Notes under the pieces: generated by a model
Seen by the model: only the letters and a program-made list of their open reading frames with translations
Databases searched by the model: none
What the model was told of the DNA's origin: nothing
Shown here: one piece after another, positions 26,931 to 34,764 of the stretch
Numbering within the stretch: the stretch's first letter is position 1
Layout of the letters: each line of letters starts with the position of its first letter
Translations under genes and position numbers: made by a program
NCBI RefSeq assembly: GCF_014284155.1
Contig: NZ_JACOFZ010000004.1
Coordinates: forward strand, 62,001 to 126,000
From: Affinundibacterium nitidum
GTDB lineage: Bacteria > Pseudomonadota > Gammaproteobacteria > Burkholderiales > Burkholderiaceae_D
DNA: 64,000 bases
Direction of reading: 5' to 3'

Positions 26931-27236
26931 ATGACCAAGTCTGAGCTGATTGCTCGTCTGGCCGAGCGGTATCCACAACTGGTAGCAAAAGATGTGGATA
27001 TCGCCGTCAAAACGATCTTAGATGCGATGTCCGATTCTTTGGCCACTGGTCAACGTATCGAAATTCGCGGCTTTGGTAGTTTCGCTTTAAATAGCCGTCC
27101 ACCCCGGATTGGACGTAATCCTAAATCTGGTGACAAAGTGATGGTGCCTGAAAAACGGGTGCCGCACTTTAAACCAGGTAAAGAATTGCGTGAACGGGTA
27201 GATGCGACTGTTGGTCAGCCCATACTGCGTGACTAA
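26931..27236 (+). CDS. ihfB: Integration host factor subunit beta
   Basis: A 101-residue DNA-bending protein of the HU/IHF family. It has the N-terminal helices, [21 protein letters not shown] with the DNA-intercalating proline arm, and [12 protein letters not shown]. The position directly after rpsA is typical for IHF-beta, which distinguishes it from IHF-alpha and HU. A terminator follows. Confidence 0.96.
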   Translation: MTKSELIARLAERYPQLVAKDVDIAVKTILDAMSDSLATGQRIEIRGFGSFALNSRPPRIGRNPKSGDKVMVPEKRVPHFKPGKELRERVDATVGQPILRD

Positions 27237-27282
27237 AACGTCGGTGAGTGTGGAAAACAGTGAGTAATTTGCACTAGAAATT

Positions 27283-27320
27283 AAAACGGCATAACGGATT
27301 TCCGATATGCCGTTTTTTTT
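27283..27320 (+). terminator. Terminator of the aroA-rpsA-ihfB run
   Basis: ACGGCATA (27286-27293) pairs with TATGCCGT (27306-27313), with an inner CGGA/TCCG extension and a T8 tract. Confidence 0.9.
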
Positions 27321-27425
27321 CACGTACAATTTCGTTTATGGAATTATTGAGTTCCGTTTGCAACCGAGACATTGCTGGTTTCAATTTTGGGCTAATGTTT
27401 GGTTTGCTTATTACATGGACATATT

Positions 27426-27740
27426 ATGAAATTTCTCGCTAAGATTTTTTGGGTTATCGTCTTTATCGCTTTTTTTGGCTTCGCCCTTAAGAACGATCAA
27501 ATCGTGACATTGCATTATTTCTGGGGATATCAAACTTCTGCACCATTGGTCATTCTCTTACTAGGTTTTTTTGTAATGGGTGCAGTGTTCTGTTTAATTG
27601 GAATGGCTCCCATGGTCTTTCGCCATCGTAGAGACATTTCCCGTCATAAAAAGACGATTGCGGAAATTGAAAAAGAACGCGAAGCAGCGCAACAAGCTGC
27701 GAATCAGGCGCCTGCGCCTGATGTTATTCGTCATTCCTAA
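27426..27740 (+). CDS. lapA: LapA-domain (DUF1049/YciS) membrane protein
   Basis: A 104-residue inner-membrane protein with two hydrophobic segments, at about 3-20 and 37-62, and a C-terminal charged coiled coil (HKKTIAEIEKEREAAQQ). LapA works with LapB in LPS assembly and control of LpxC. The ATG at 27426 gives the canonical short N-terminus; an upstream TTG at 27399 is rejected. lapB follows after 23 bp. Confidence 0.88.
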   Translation: MKFLAKIFWVIVFIAFFGFALKNDQIVTLHYFWGYQTSAPLVILLLGFFVMGAVFCLIGMAPMVFRHRRDISRHKKTIAEIEKEREAAQQAANQAPAPDVIRHS

Positions 27741-27763
27741 ACTTTGTTCTGAGACGAATCATT

Positions 27764-28939
27764 ATGGAATTTGAAATTTGGTGGTTGTTGGGCATTCCTC
27801 TGTTCTTTAGCTTGGGATGGATCGCGGCACGCGTCGATATTAAGCAACTGATTTCGGAGTCGAGCAGCTTGCCCAAAGGTTACTTTAAGGGGCTTAACTT
27901 TTTGCTCAACGACCAGCCAGATAAGGCAATAGACGCCTATATCGAAATATTAAAACTGAATCCTGAAACAGTGGAGTTGCACTTCGCCTTGGGTAGTCTG
28001 TTCCGCCGTCGTGGTGAAACAGAACGCGCTATTCGTGTTCATCAAAACTTGTTATCGCGCCCAGATTTGCCGCAGGAGCAGCAGACACAAGCGATGTATG
28101 AGCTAGGCCAAGATTACCTCAAAGCTGGTTTGTTAGATCGTGCTGAAGAAACGTTCAACCAACTGGTGACGAGTCAACATGCTATCCCAGCACGCAAGGC
28201 GCTGCTCGAAATTTATCAGCGTGAAAAAGAATGGTTGCGTGCAATTGATGCAGCAGTAGCGCTGCAAGAGTCGGGTGCAGGTGGCAGACAAAAAGAGATC
28301 GCTCAATTCTATTGTGAAATCGCACAAGATGAATTAGTACATACCCATCCCGATGCGGCGATGGCGATGTTGGAAAAGTCGATTGCGATCGACCGCCATA
28401 ATGTTCGCGCGGCGATTTTGATGGGTGATATATATCTCGCAAAAGGTGATTTGGAGCAGGCTGTGTTGGCTTGGCGTCGTGTTGAGCAGCAGAGTGTGCC
28501 GCACGTTGCTTTGGTTGCACAACGCTTAATGGACGGCTATCGTAAGTTAGAACGCCCACAAGAGGGCCTAAATCTCTTAAAGTCGTATTTAGCTGAAGCA
28601 CCTTCTATTGATTTGTTGGAAGTCGTGTTTAAAGCGACTTTAGAACTCGAAACTGTGACCGATGCGAACCAGCTGGTCAGTGCAGAATTACGCCGCACAC
28701 CGACTTTGCTTGGATTGGATAAGTTACTTGATGCCCGTCTGATGGTAGCAGCACCTGAAGTGCGCCCTGAACTTTCGTTGGTAAAGAATCTGGTTTCAGG
28801 TTATGCGCAACGCTTGACTCGCTATCAGTGTACGCATTGTGGCTTTAAAGCGCGCCAATTTTATTGGCAATGTCCCGGTTGCAGTAAGTGGGAAACGTAT
28901 CCGCCACGCCGCACTGAAGAATTGAATGTGATGAATTAA
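27764..28939 (+). CDS. lapB: Lipopolysaccharide assembly protein LapB (YciM)
   Basis: 391 residues. The N-terminal membrane anchor is at about 1-20 (MEFEIWWLLGIPLFFSLGWIAARVD). An array of about nine TPR-like repeats fills the middle. The C-terminal rubredoxin-like zinc knuckle has two CxxC pairs (YQCTHCGFKAR and QCPGCSKW). LapB promotes FtsH degradation of LpxC and so adjusts LPS synthesis to phospholipid supply. All functional parts are present. Confidence 0.95.
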   Translation: MEFEIWWLLGIPLFFSLGWIAARVDIKQLISESSSLPKGYFKGLNFLLNDQPDKAIDAYIEILKLNPETVELHFALGSLFRRRGETERAIRVHQNLLSRPDLPQEQQTQAMYELGQDYLKAGLLDRAEETFNQLVTSQHAIPARKALLEIYQREKEWLRAIDAAVALQESGAGGRQKEIAQFYCEIAQDELVHTHPDAAMAMLEKSIAIDRHNVRAAILMGDIYLAKGDLEQAVLAWRRVEQQSVPHVALVAQRLMDGYRKLERPQEGLNLLKSYLAEAPSIDLLEVVFKATLELETVTDANQLVSAELRRTPTLLGLDKLLDARLMVAAPEVRPELSLVKNLVSGYAQRLTRYQCTHCGFKARQFYWQCPGCSKWETYPPRRTEELNVMN

Positions 28940-28942
28940 GAA

Positions 28943-28980
28943 GGGCTTGATTGTTCTATTCAAGCTCGAATGTTTTGTTT
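28943..28980 (+). terminator. Terminator-like hairpin between lapB and ugd
   Basis: GGGCTTGA (28943-28950) and TCAAGCTC (28960-28967) form an 8-bp stem with one G-U, followed by the T-rich GAATGTTTTGTTT. It may lower readthrough into ugd. Confidence 0.4.
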
Positions 28981-28994
28981 GGAAAAAATAAAAA

Positions 28995-30368
28995 ATGAAA
29001 ATAACAATTATTGGAACTGGGTACGTTGGTCTGGTCACAGGCGCATGTCTTGCAGAAGTTGGCCATGATGTATTTTGTTTGGATGTCGATCAACGAAAAA
29101 TCGATATTTTAAATGCGGGTGGCATTCCTATTCATGAGCCAGGATTGGATGAGGTCGTTGCACGTAACCGAGCTGCTGGGCGCTTGCAGTTTTCCACTGA
29201 TGTGGCGGCAAGCGTTGCTCATGGCGATGTACAGTTTATCGCGGTAGGCACGCCCCCAGATGAAGATGGTTCAGCAGATCTTCAGTATGTTGTCGCGGCA
29301 GCACGCAACATTGGTCGTCATATGACAGGCTTTAAAGTCATCGTTGATAAGTCGACGGTGCCGGTTGGTACAGCAGGAAAAGTGTCGGCAGCGATTGCCG
29401 AAGAATTGCAGAAACGTAATGCGGCAATCGGTTATTCAGTGACGTCGAATCCTGAGTTTCTCAAAGAAGGTGCGGCGGTTGCTGATTTCATGAAACCTGA
29501 CCGTATTGTGATCGGTCATGAAGCCGACGAAACCGGCTTGCAGGCGCAAGCGGTGATGCGACAGGTCTATGCCAAATTTGAAGAGAACGGTCATAAGATT
29601 TATTGGATGGATGTGCGCTCTGCGGAGTTCACGAAGTATGCGGCAAATGCGATGTTGGCGACGCGTATCTCCTTCATGAACGAATTAGCGAATTTGGCGG
29701 ACAAAGTTGGTGTTGATATCGAAGCTGTGCGCCATGGTATTGGTTCCGATCCACGTATTGGCCCCAGCTTCTTGTTAGCAGGCTGCGGTTACGGTGGTTC
29801 CTGTTTCCCTAAAGATGTGCAAGCTTTGTCACGTACCGCACAGGAATATGGACAAGATTTACGAATCTTGGCAGCGGTCGAAGAAGTAAATGAAGCGCAA
29901 AAACAAGTCTTGGGCGCAAAAGTCAGAAGTCGTTTTGGTGCGGACCTTAAGGGTAAACATTTTGCTTTGTGGGGCTTGGCGTTTAAACCAGATACCGATG
30001 ATATGCGTGCCGCTTCTTCTCGTGTGTTGATTGAAGAGTTGTTGAGCGCGGGTGCAAGTATCGCAGCTTTTGATCCGGTCGCTATTGAAGAAGCGAAACG
30101 TGTGTTGGCATTAGATTTTGCGAATCGCCCGGAGTTATTACAACAGATTCGTTTTGTGGACAGCCAAGACGCCGCCTTGGCGAATGCGGATGCCTTGATT
30201 ATCGTCACTGAGTGGAAGACTTTCCGTCAAACGAACTTGGCTTCGATTCAAGCTGGCTTGAAAAACGCTATCGTATTTGATGGTCGAAATCTGTACGATC
30301 CAGCGTTGGTGAAACAAGCAGGAATTGAATATCACGCGATTGGCCGTGCAGTATTGACGAAAAATTGA
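28995..30368 (+). CDS. ugd: UDP-glucose 6-dehydrogenase
   Basis: A 457-residue NAD-dependent enzyme oxidising UDP-glucose to UDP-glucuronate for surface polysaccharides or lipid A modification. It has the N-terminal Rossmann motif [20 protein letters not shown], the central dimerisation helix, and catalytic Cys270 in [14 protein letters not shown]. The C-terminal UDP-binding domain contains [16 protein letters not shown]. It is adjacent to rfaE1, with 1 bp between genes. Confidence 0.96.
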   Translation: MKITIIGTGYVGLVTGACLAEVGHDVFCLDVDQRKIDILNAGGIPIHEPGLDEVVARNRAAGRLQFSTDVAASVAHGDVQFIAVGTPPDEDGSADLQYVVAAARNIGRHMTGFKVIVDKSTVPVGTAGKVSAAIAEELQKRNAAIGYSVTSNPEFLKEGAAVADFMKPDRIVIGHEADETGLQAQAVMRQVYAKFEENGHKIYWMDVRSAEFTKYAANAMLATRISFMNELANLADKVGVDIEAVRHGIGSDPRIGPSFLLAGCGYGGSCFPKDVQALSRTAQEYGQDLRILAAVEEVNEAQKQVLGAKVRSRFGADLKGKHFALWGLAFKPDTDDMRAASSRVLIEELLSAGASIAAFDPVAIEEAKRVLALDFANRPELLQQIRFVDSQDAALANADALIIVTEWKTFRQTNLASIQAGLKNAIVFDGRNLYDPALVKQAGIEYHAIGRAVLTKN

Positions 30369-30369
30369 T

Positions 30370-31284
30370 ATGACGAATAAACGCATCTTAGTGGTTGGTG
30401 ACATTATGTTGGACCGTTATTGGTTCGGTGAGGTAAATCGTATTTCGCCTGAAGCCCCGGTCCCGATTGTACGTGTTGAACGTCGTGAAGAGCGTTTAGG
30501 CGGTGCCGCCAATGTTGCCCGGAATGCTGTGGCATTGGGCGTAGAAACAGGTCTCCTTGGCGTGATCGGTGAAGATGAAGCTGGGCGTAGCGTGGAAGAC
30601 TTGCTCAAAAGCTCTGGCATAAGAAGTTACCTCAATCACGACCCGCAAATCTCAACCATTATTAAGTTGCGCGTCATTGGACGTCAGCAGCAATTGATTC
30701 GAGTGGATTTTGAAGAGAAGCCAAGCGATCAGGTATTGCAGGATAAATTGACTCGCTTCACTAGTTTGCTGGCAGATTTTGATGTGTTGATCTTATCGGA
30801 TTATGCCAAGGGCAGTTTGGTCAACGTGTCAACGATGATTGCTGCAGCAAAGGCGCAAAACAAGATTGTCCTCGTTGATCCAAAAGGAAGCGATTTTGCG
30901 AAATATGCAGGTGCGACAATGCTGACACCGAATAAGTCGGAGTTGAAGCAAATTATTGGTGAGTGGCGCACTGAAGAAGATCTTACTGAAAAGGTACAGG
31001 AATTACGTCAACGTTTGAACCTAGAAGCCTTCTTGTTGACGAGATCTGAAGAAGGTATGACTCTATTCACTGCGAATGAGGTAATGCATGTGCCAGCAAT
31101 GGCGCGTGAAGTTTACGACGTATCTGGTGCGGGAGATACTGTGATTGCGACTGTGGCGGCGATGCTTGCCGAGGGCAAGACTTTGCCAGAGGCAGTTCTA
31201 ATAGCTAACAAGGCGGGCGGCATCGTGGTAGGCAAATTAGGAACCGCAACGGTGACGCGTGAAGAGTTGTTTCCAGCTGAATAG
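30370..31284 (+). CDS. rfaE1: D-glycero-beta-D-manno-heptose-7-phosphate kinase (HldE N-domain type, RfaE1/HldA)
   Basis: A 304-residue PfkB-family sugar kinase. The start VVGDIMLDRYWFGEVNRISPEAP is the HldE/HldA signature. It also has GGAANVARNA and the catalytic-base motif DVSGAGDTVIA. It phosphorylates heptose-7-phosphate at C1 for the LPS inner core. It is a stand-alone kinase without the nucleotidyltransferase domain of E. coli HldE, so a separate RfaE2 must be encoded elsewhere. The epimerase gene hldD, often next in Burkholderiales, is not here. Confidence 0.94.
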   Translation: MTNKRILVVGDIMLDRYWFGEVNRISPEAPVPIVRVERREERLGGAANVARNAVALGVETGLLGVIGEDEAGRSVEDLLKSSGIRSYLNHDPQISTIIKLRVIGRQQQLIRVDFEEKPSDQVLQDKLTRFTSLLADFDVLILSDYAKGSLVNVSTMIAAAKAQNKIVLVDPKGSDFAKYAGATMLTPNKSELKQIIGEWRTEEDLTEKVQELRQRLNLEAFLLTRSEEGMTLFTANEVMHVPAMAREVYDVSGAGDTVIATVAAMLAEGKTLPEAVLIANKAGGIVVGKLGTATVTREELFPAE

Positions 31285-31352
31285 GGATACTCAGGTTTGA
31301 TTTGTTTGTTGGTTTAACGTCAACCAGAACGTTTTGCAACCGTTAAAGGTGT

Positions 31353-31388
31353 GAGAGCACAGACAATTTTTCATGAAACTGTGCTCTT
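31353..31388 (+). other. Hairpin between rfaE1 and comEA-like gene
   Basis: AGAGCACAG (31354-31362) pairs perfectly with CTGTGCTCT (31379-31387) across a 16-nt loop. No U tract follows, so a terminator role is doubtful. Confidence 0.4.
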
Positions 31389-31429
31389 AATGTTGAGTGT
31401 GTTTTTAATATCTTAATCAGGAGTTCCAC

Positions 31430-31858
31430 ATGTTCAAAAGAATTTTGCTCGCTACAACAACTTTGCTCGCCACTTTGGCCACGACGGCTGCTTTCGCTTT
31501 TGCTGATGTTGACGTGAACAAGGCGGATCAGGCAGCACTTGATGGCATCAAAGGTTTAGGTCCAGTCAAATCGAAGGCGATCTTAAGTGAGCGCAAAAAG
31601 CATGGTGAATTCAAGGATTGGGCGGACTTTGAATCGCGCGTCAAAGGTATTGGTGACAAGAGCGCGGTTAAATTGTCTGAAGCGGGTTTGACGGTCAATG
31701 GTAAGCCCCGTGCTGCTGCGGCACCTGCAGCATCAACGGCAGCAAGCGCACCGGCTGTGGCTAAACCCGCTGCACCAGCGGCTGCCACTACTCCAAGTGC
31801 CGCTAGTAAAGCGGCTCCTGCAGCGGCTAGCGCTTCAAAGCCAGCAACCAGTAAATAA
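31430..31858 (+). CDS. ComEA-like exported helix-hairpin-helix protein
   Basis: 142 residues with a signal peptide (MFKRILLATTTLLATLATTAAFAFA). A ComEA-type double helix-hairpin-helix domain follows (DVDVNKADQAALDGIKGLGPVKSKAI, FKDWADFESRVKGIGDKSAVKL), then a low-complexity Ala/Pro/Ser/Lys tail of about 45 residues. ComEA proteins bind incoming DNA in the periplasm during natural transformation. The Ala/Pro-rich tail may be flexible. The MSHA locus in the window is a type IV pilus but is not the usual transformation pilus. A terminator follows. Confidence 0.88.
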   Translation: MFKRILLATTTLLATLATTAAFAFADVDVNKADQAALDGIKGLGPVKSKAILSERKKHGEFKDWADFESRVKGIGDKSAVKLSEAGLTVNGKPRAAAAPAASTAASAPAVAKPAAPAAATTPSAASKAAPAAASASKPATSK

Positions 31859-31876
31859 TTGCAGTCTGCAATAATC

Positions 31877-31910
31877 GAAAAATCCCCTTTCAACAGGGGA
31901 TTTTTCTTTT
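31877..31910 (+). terminator. Terminator of comEA-like gene
   Basis: GAAAAATCCCC, loop TTTCAACA, GGGGATTTTTC and further T residues, 20 bp after the stop. Confidence 0.9.
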
Positions 31911-32018
31911 CATCGTTTGTTGGTATAAACAAACTACATTTTCATCTAAGCGGGAAAATCCTGAACCGATTAAAATGTGGTTTTGCATTCTCATTGCAAT
32001 ATTCTTTGCAAATTCCAT

Positions 32019-32921
32019 ATGAGCTATCTCACGATTGAAGACACGATTGGCAATACGCCACTTGTGCGTTTACAGCGCCTCCCCAGCGAGGAAGCAAGTC
32101 GCCGCAATAACATTATTCTTGGTAAATTGGAGGGAAATAACCCTGCCGGTTCGGTTAAAGATCGCCCAGCCTTATCGATGATAAAACGTGCTGAAGAACG
32201 CGGTCAGATTAAGCCCGGTGATACATTGATTGAAGCGACAAGCGGCAATACCGGCATCGCTTTAGCAATGGCAGCGGCAATGCGTGGATACAAGATGATT
32301 TTGCTGATGCCTGAACATTTGAGTGTTGAGCGTCGCCAAAGCATGGCTGCGTACGGTGCACAGATCGTATTGACGCCGCAAGCAGGAGGGATGGAAACCG
32401 CGCGTGATCTTGCAGAACAAATGCAAAAGGAGGGCAAAGGATTGATCCTCGATCAATTTGCTAATGCTGACAATCCTTTGGCGCATTATGAAGGTACGGG
32501 GCCTGAGATTTGGCGAGACACAGAAGGTCGTGTGACCCATTTTGTGAGCGCAATGGGGACGACTGGTACTATCATGGGCGTCTCTTCCTTCCTCAAAGAA
32601 AAAAATCCGCAAGTGCAAGTTGTGGGCGTGCAGCCTGATGAAGGATCGCAAATTCCAGGGATTCGTAAATGGCCGGAAGCCTATTTGCCCAAGATCTACA
32701 ACAAAGCCAAAGTGGATACTTTGGAATATGTGACACAGTCTGCCGCTGAGGTAATGGCTAGACGTCTTGCTGTTGAAGAGGGGATATTCTGTGGTATTTC
32801 CGCTGCAGGTGCTTGTGAAGTCGCATTGCGCATTTCAGAAACAGTTGAAAATGCAACGATAGTTTTTATCGTTTGCGACCGCGGTGATCGCTATTTATCA
32901 ACAGGTGTATTTCCAGCATAG
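32019..32921 (+). CDS. cysM: Cysteine synthase B
   Basis: A 300-residue PLP enzyme that makes cysteine from O-acetylserine with sulfide or thiosulfate. It starts SYLTIEDTIGNTPLVRLQRL. The PLP lysine is Lys47 in NPAGSVKDRPA, and the TSGNTG loop and GTTGTIMG phosphate loop are present. It groups with CysM rather than CysK by the N-terminus and the context after comEA. The ATG at 32019 is chosen over an upstream in-frame GTG at 31977. Confidence 0.94.
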   Translation: MSYLTIEDTIGNTPLVRLQRLPSEEASRRNNIILGKLEGNNPAGSVKDRPALSMIKRAEERGQIKPGDTLIEATSGNTGIALAMAAAMRGYKMILLMPEHLSVERRQSMAAYGAQIVLTPQAGGMETARDLAEQMQKEGKGLILDQFANADNPLAHYEGTGPEIWRDTEGRVTHFVSAMGTTGTIMGVSSFLKEKNPQVQVVGVQPDEGSQIPGIRKWPEAYLPKIYNKAKVDTLEYVTQSAAEVMARRLAVEEGIFCGISAAGACEVALRISETVENATIVFIVCDRGDRYLSTGVFPA

Positions 32922-32977
32922 TAGTGTCAAAAAACAACAAAGTTCGTAACGCAAGCTAAGAGTGTCACCTTAAATGT

Positions 32978-33020
32978 AAAAAAATCGAAGTTAGTCCAAG
33001 ACTAAACTTCGATTTTTTTT
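32978..33020 (+). terminator. Bidirectional terminator between cysM and the HTH gene
   Basis: TCGAAGTTAGTC, loop CAA, GACTAAACTTCGA (one bulge) with A7 before and T8 after, so it can serve both convergent genes. Confidence 0.9.
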
Positions 33021-33039
33021 GTTCGTATTCACGAAAAAA

Positions 33040-33348
33040 TCAGGAGTTTGCGCCCGGATCTTTTGGTTTGAATTGCTTGTCGCTAATACGGAACTTAGCA
33101 CGACGGTCACCCATCAGACCACGCAAATCTTTAATGCTGACGTCACTAATTTCATGCATACGGATCAATAAGGAAGCGCCAACAGGTAAACGACGGTGAC
33201 GAATCTTACTGATGACCGGTGGAGCAACTTCCAGCGCTCGAGAGAGAGCCGCATCATTTTTCAGATGCAATTGTTTGATCAAAGTATCCAAAAGGTTATT
33301 TGGATCGTAGTCGATTTCATCTGATTCAAGTTGTGTCAAGTTTGGCAT
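33040..33348 (-). CDS. Small conserved helix-turn-helix-like protein
   Basis: A 102-residue basic protein. A region at about 20-75 (LDTLIKQLHLKNDAALSRAL, PPVISKIRHRRLPV, SLLIRMHEISDVSIKDLRGLMG) has the look of an XRE/Cro-like helix-turn-helix, followed by a basic tail. I have the impression of closely similar proteins throughout Burkholderiales, but no function is known to me. GAGG lies 5 nt before the second of two tandem ATGs, so 33348 is the start. It is monocistronic. Confidence 0.8.
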   Translation of the reverse strand: MPNLTQLESDEIDYDPNNLLDTLIKQLHLKNDAALSRALEVAPPVISKIRHRRLPVGASLLIRMHEISDVSIKDLRGLMGDRRAKFRISDKQFKPKDPGANS

Positions 33349-33484
33349 CATTACCTCGTTATTGATGTTTATTTATGTTGCAGGAGGGCACTGTAATAAA
33401 TTACTTAAACAGTAATACTATATCTTTAAAACAAAATTATCTACTTTTTAAGCAAGAAAACAATAAAGAAAATTGTTAAATCTA

Positions 33485-33513
33485 TTGACACTTTCCTCGA
33501 AACCATCATAAAT
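33485..33513 (+). promoter_or_regulatory. Orphan plus-strand promoter
   Basis: TTGACA (33485-33490), a 17-bp spacer and ATAAAT (33508-33513; or TAAATG with 18 bp) read rightwards in a 270-bp AT-rich gap where both flanking genes are on the minus strand. It could drive a small RNA or antisense transcript into mltB. Confidence 0.35.
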
Positions 33514-33618
33514 GTATCATTAGATAACATTACTCTAGTACAAAAAATTCTTATTTGCAATATTTTTTATTGCGAATGTCGGCAAAAAAGCCATAACATT
33601 TGGACAATATTATTATTT

Positions 33619-34737
33619 TTAGTCTTTTGTACGGGCTAAATTGATTACTTTCCCTAAGTCAATAACTGACATTGCATAGAAATAGCTTCGGTTGTACTGG
33701 GTAATGGCGAAGAAATTTTCGCTCGCTAACCAAAACTCAGTTGGATCTTCGCCATTCTGTAAATCGACCACGCCATATAGAATATTTGATGGGGCATTTA
33801 CATCGGGGGTGGTCACGTAAGGCTTCAGGCTTTCGAGAGTAAGACTAGCGCGCAGACCCTTTCCGAGAAACTCGTCGATTTGTCTCTTAGATTGTTCAGG
33901 ATTTTCACTTGATTGGTGTATCGATGCGGGGAATACATATGGTAAGTCCTTTTTCCAGCCATGTTTTGCCAAATAATTGGCGACGCTTCCGATCGCATCT
34001 ACTTCGGAGGTACGCAAATCAATATGCCCGTCTTGATCGTAATCGACGGCAAAATTACGCAAACTAGATGGCATGAATTGGCATAAGCCAATCGCACCAG
34101 CGTAGGAAGCTTTTATTTGTAGCACATCCGATTTGGTTTCACGCCCCCAGAGTAGCAATTGCGCGAGTTCATTTTTGAAAAATAAAGTTCTGGCTTCTTT
34201 GTTCGGTGTGTCTGGGTAGGCAAATGCAAGCGTGGTGATGGCATCAATGGCGTTGTATCGCCCAATGTTCTTGCCGTAAATCGTTTCTACACCGATCAGA
34301 CCAACGATAATTTCAGCAGGAACACCAAACTCTGTTTCAGCTTTTTTGAGGGTCGTTTCATTCCTATTCCAAAATGCTACCCCCGCATTTACCCTCGCCG
34401 TCTCAACAAAACGAGAGCGATACACTTTCCAATTTTTAGGTTTTCCAGCAGGCATGGGCTTCATCAACTGCACAGCTGATTCAACAAAGCGGGTTTGTTT
34501 CAAAATGTTGTCGAATTCAACCCCATCATACTGATATTTGCTCAGCATTTCTTGTCTAAACTCTTGGACTACTTTCCAATCCAAAAAGTGTACGTTTTCA
34601 CCTTGAATGGCGACTGCTGGAGTACGTTTAATAGTTTTGTTTTTTTTGTGTTTTGAGTCCGAAGAATATGCTTCCGTGCTTGATAAGGACAGCAGAGCGA
34701 TTAAAACAAATTTAGATAAGATGCGTAATGTGTTCAA
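33619..34737 (-). CDS. mltB: Lytic murein transglycosylase, MltB family
   Basis: A 372-residue exported enzyme that cleaves peptidoglycan with 1,6-anhydro product formation. The signal peptide is at about 1-25. The catalytic glutamate is Glu151 in GLIGVETIYGKNIGRYNAIDA. The SLT_2 domain motifs AYAGAIGLCQFMPSSLRNF and GSVANYLAKHGW follow. There is no lipobox, so it is probably periplasmic rather than anchored. It follows the tgpA-type gene by 27 bp on the same strand, suggesting coexpression with the envelope operon upstream. Confidence 0.93.
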   Translation of the reverse strand: MNTLRILSKFVLIALLSLSSTEAYSSDSKHKKNKTIKRTPAVAIQGENVHFLDWKVVQEFRQEMLSKYQYDGVEFDNILKQTRFVESAVQLMKPMPAGKPKNWKVYRSRFVETARVNAGVAFWNRNETTLKKAETEFGVPAEIIVGLIGVETIYGKNIGRYNAIDAITTLAFAYPDTPNKEARTLFFKNELAQLLLWGRETKSDVLQIKASYAGAIGLCQFMPSSLRNFAVDYDQDGHIDLRTSEVDAIGSVANYLAKHGWKKDLPYVFPASIHQSSENPEQSKRQIDEFLGKGLRASLTLESLKPYVTTPDVNAPSNILYGVVDLQNGEDPTEFWLASENFFAITQYNRSYFYAMSVIDLGKVINLARTKD

Positions 34738-34764
34738 AGTATTTGTGCGCTTTAATGTTTGGAA

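Noticed and set aside
31353-31388. Terminator between rfaE1 and comEA
   Set aside because: Good stem but no U tract; kept as a plain hairpin.
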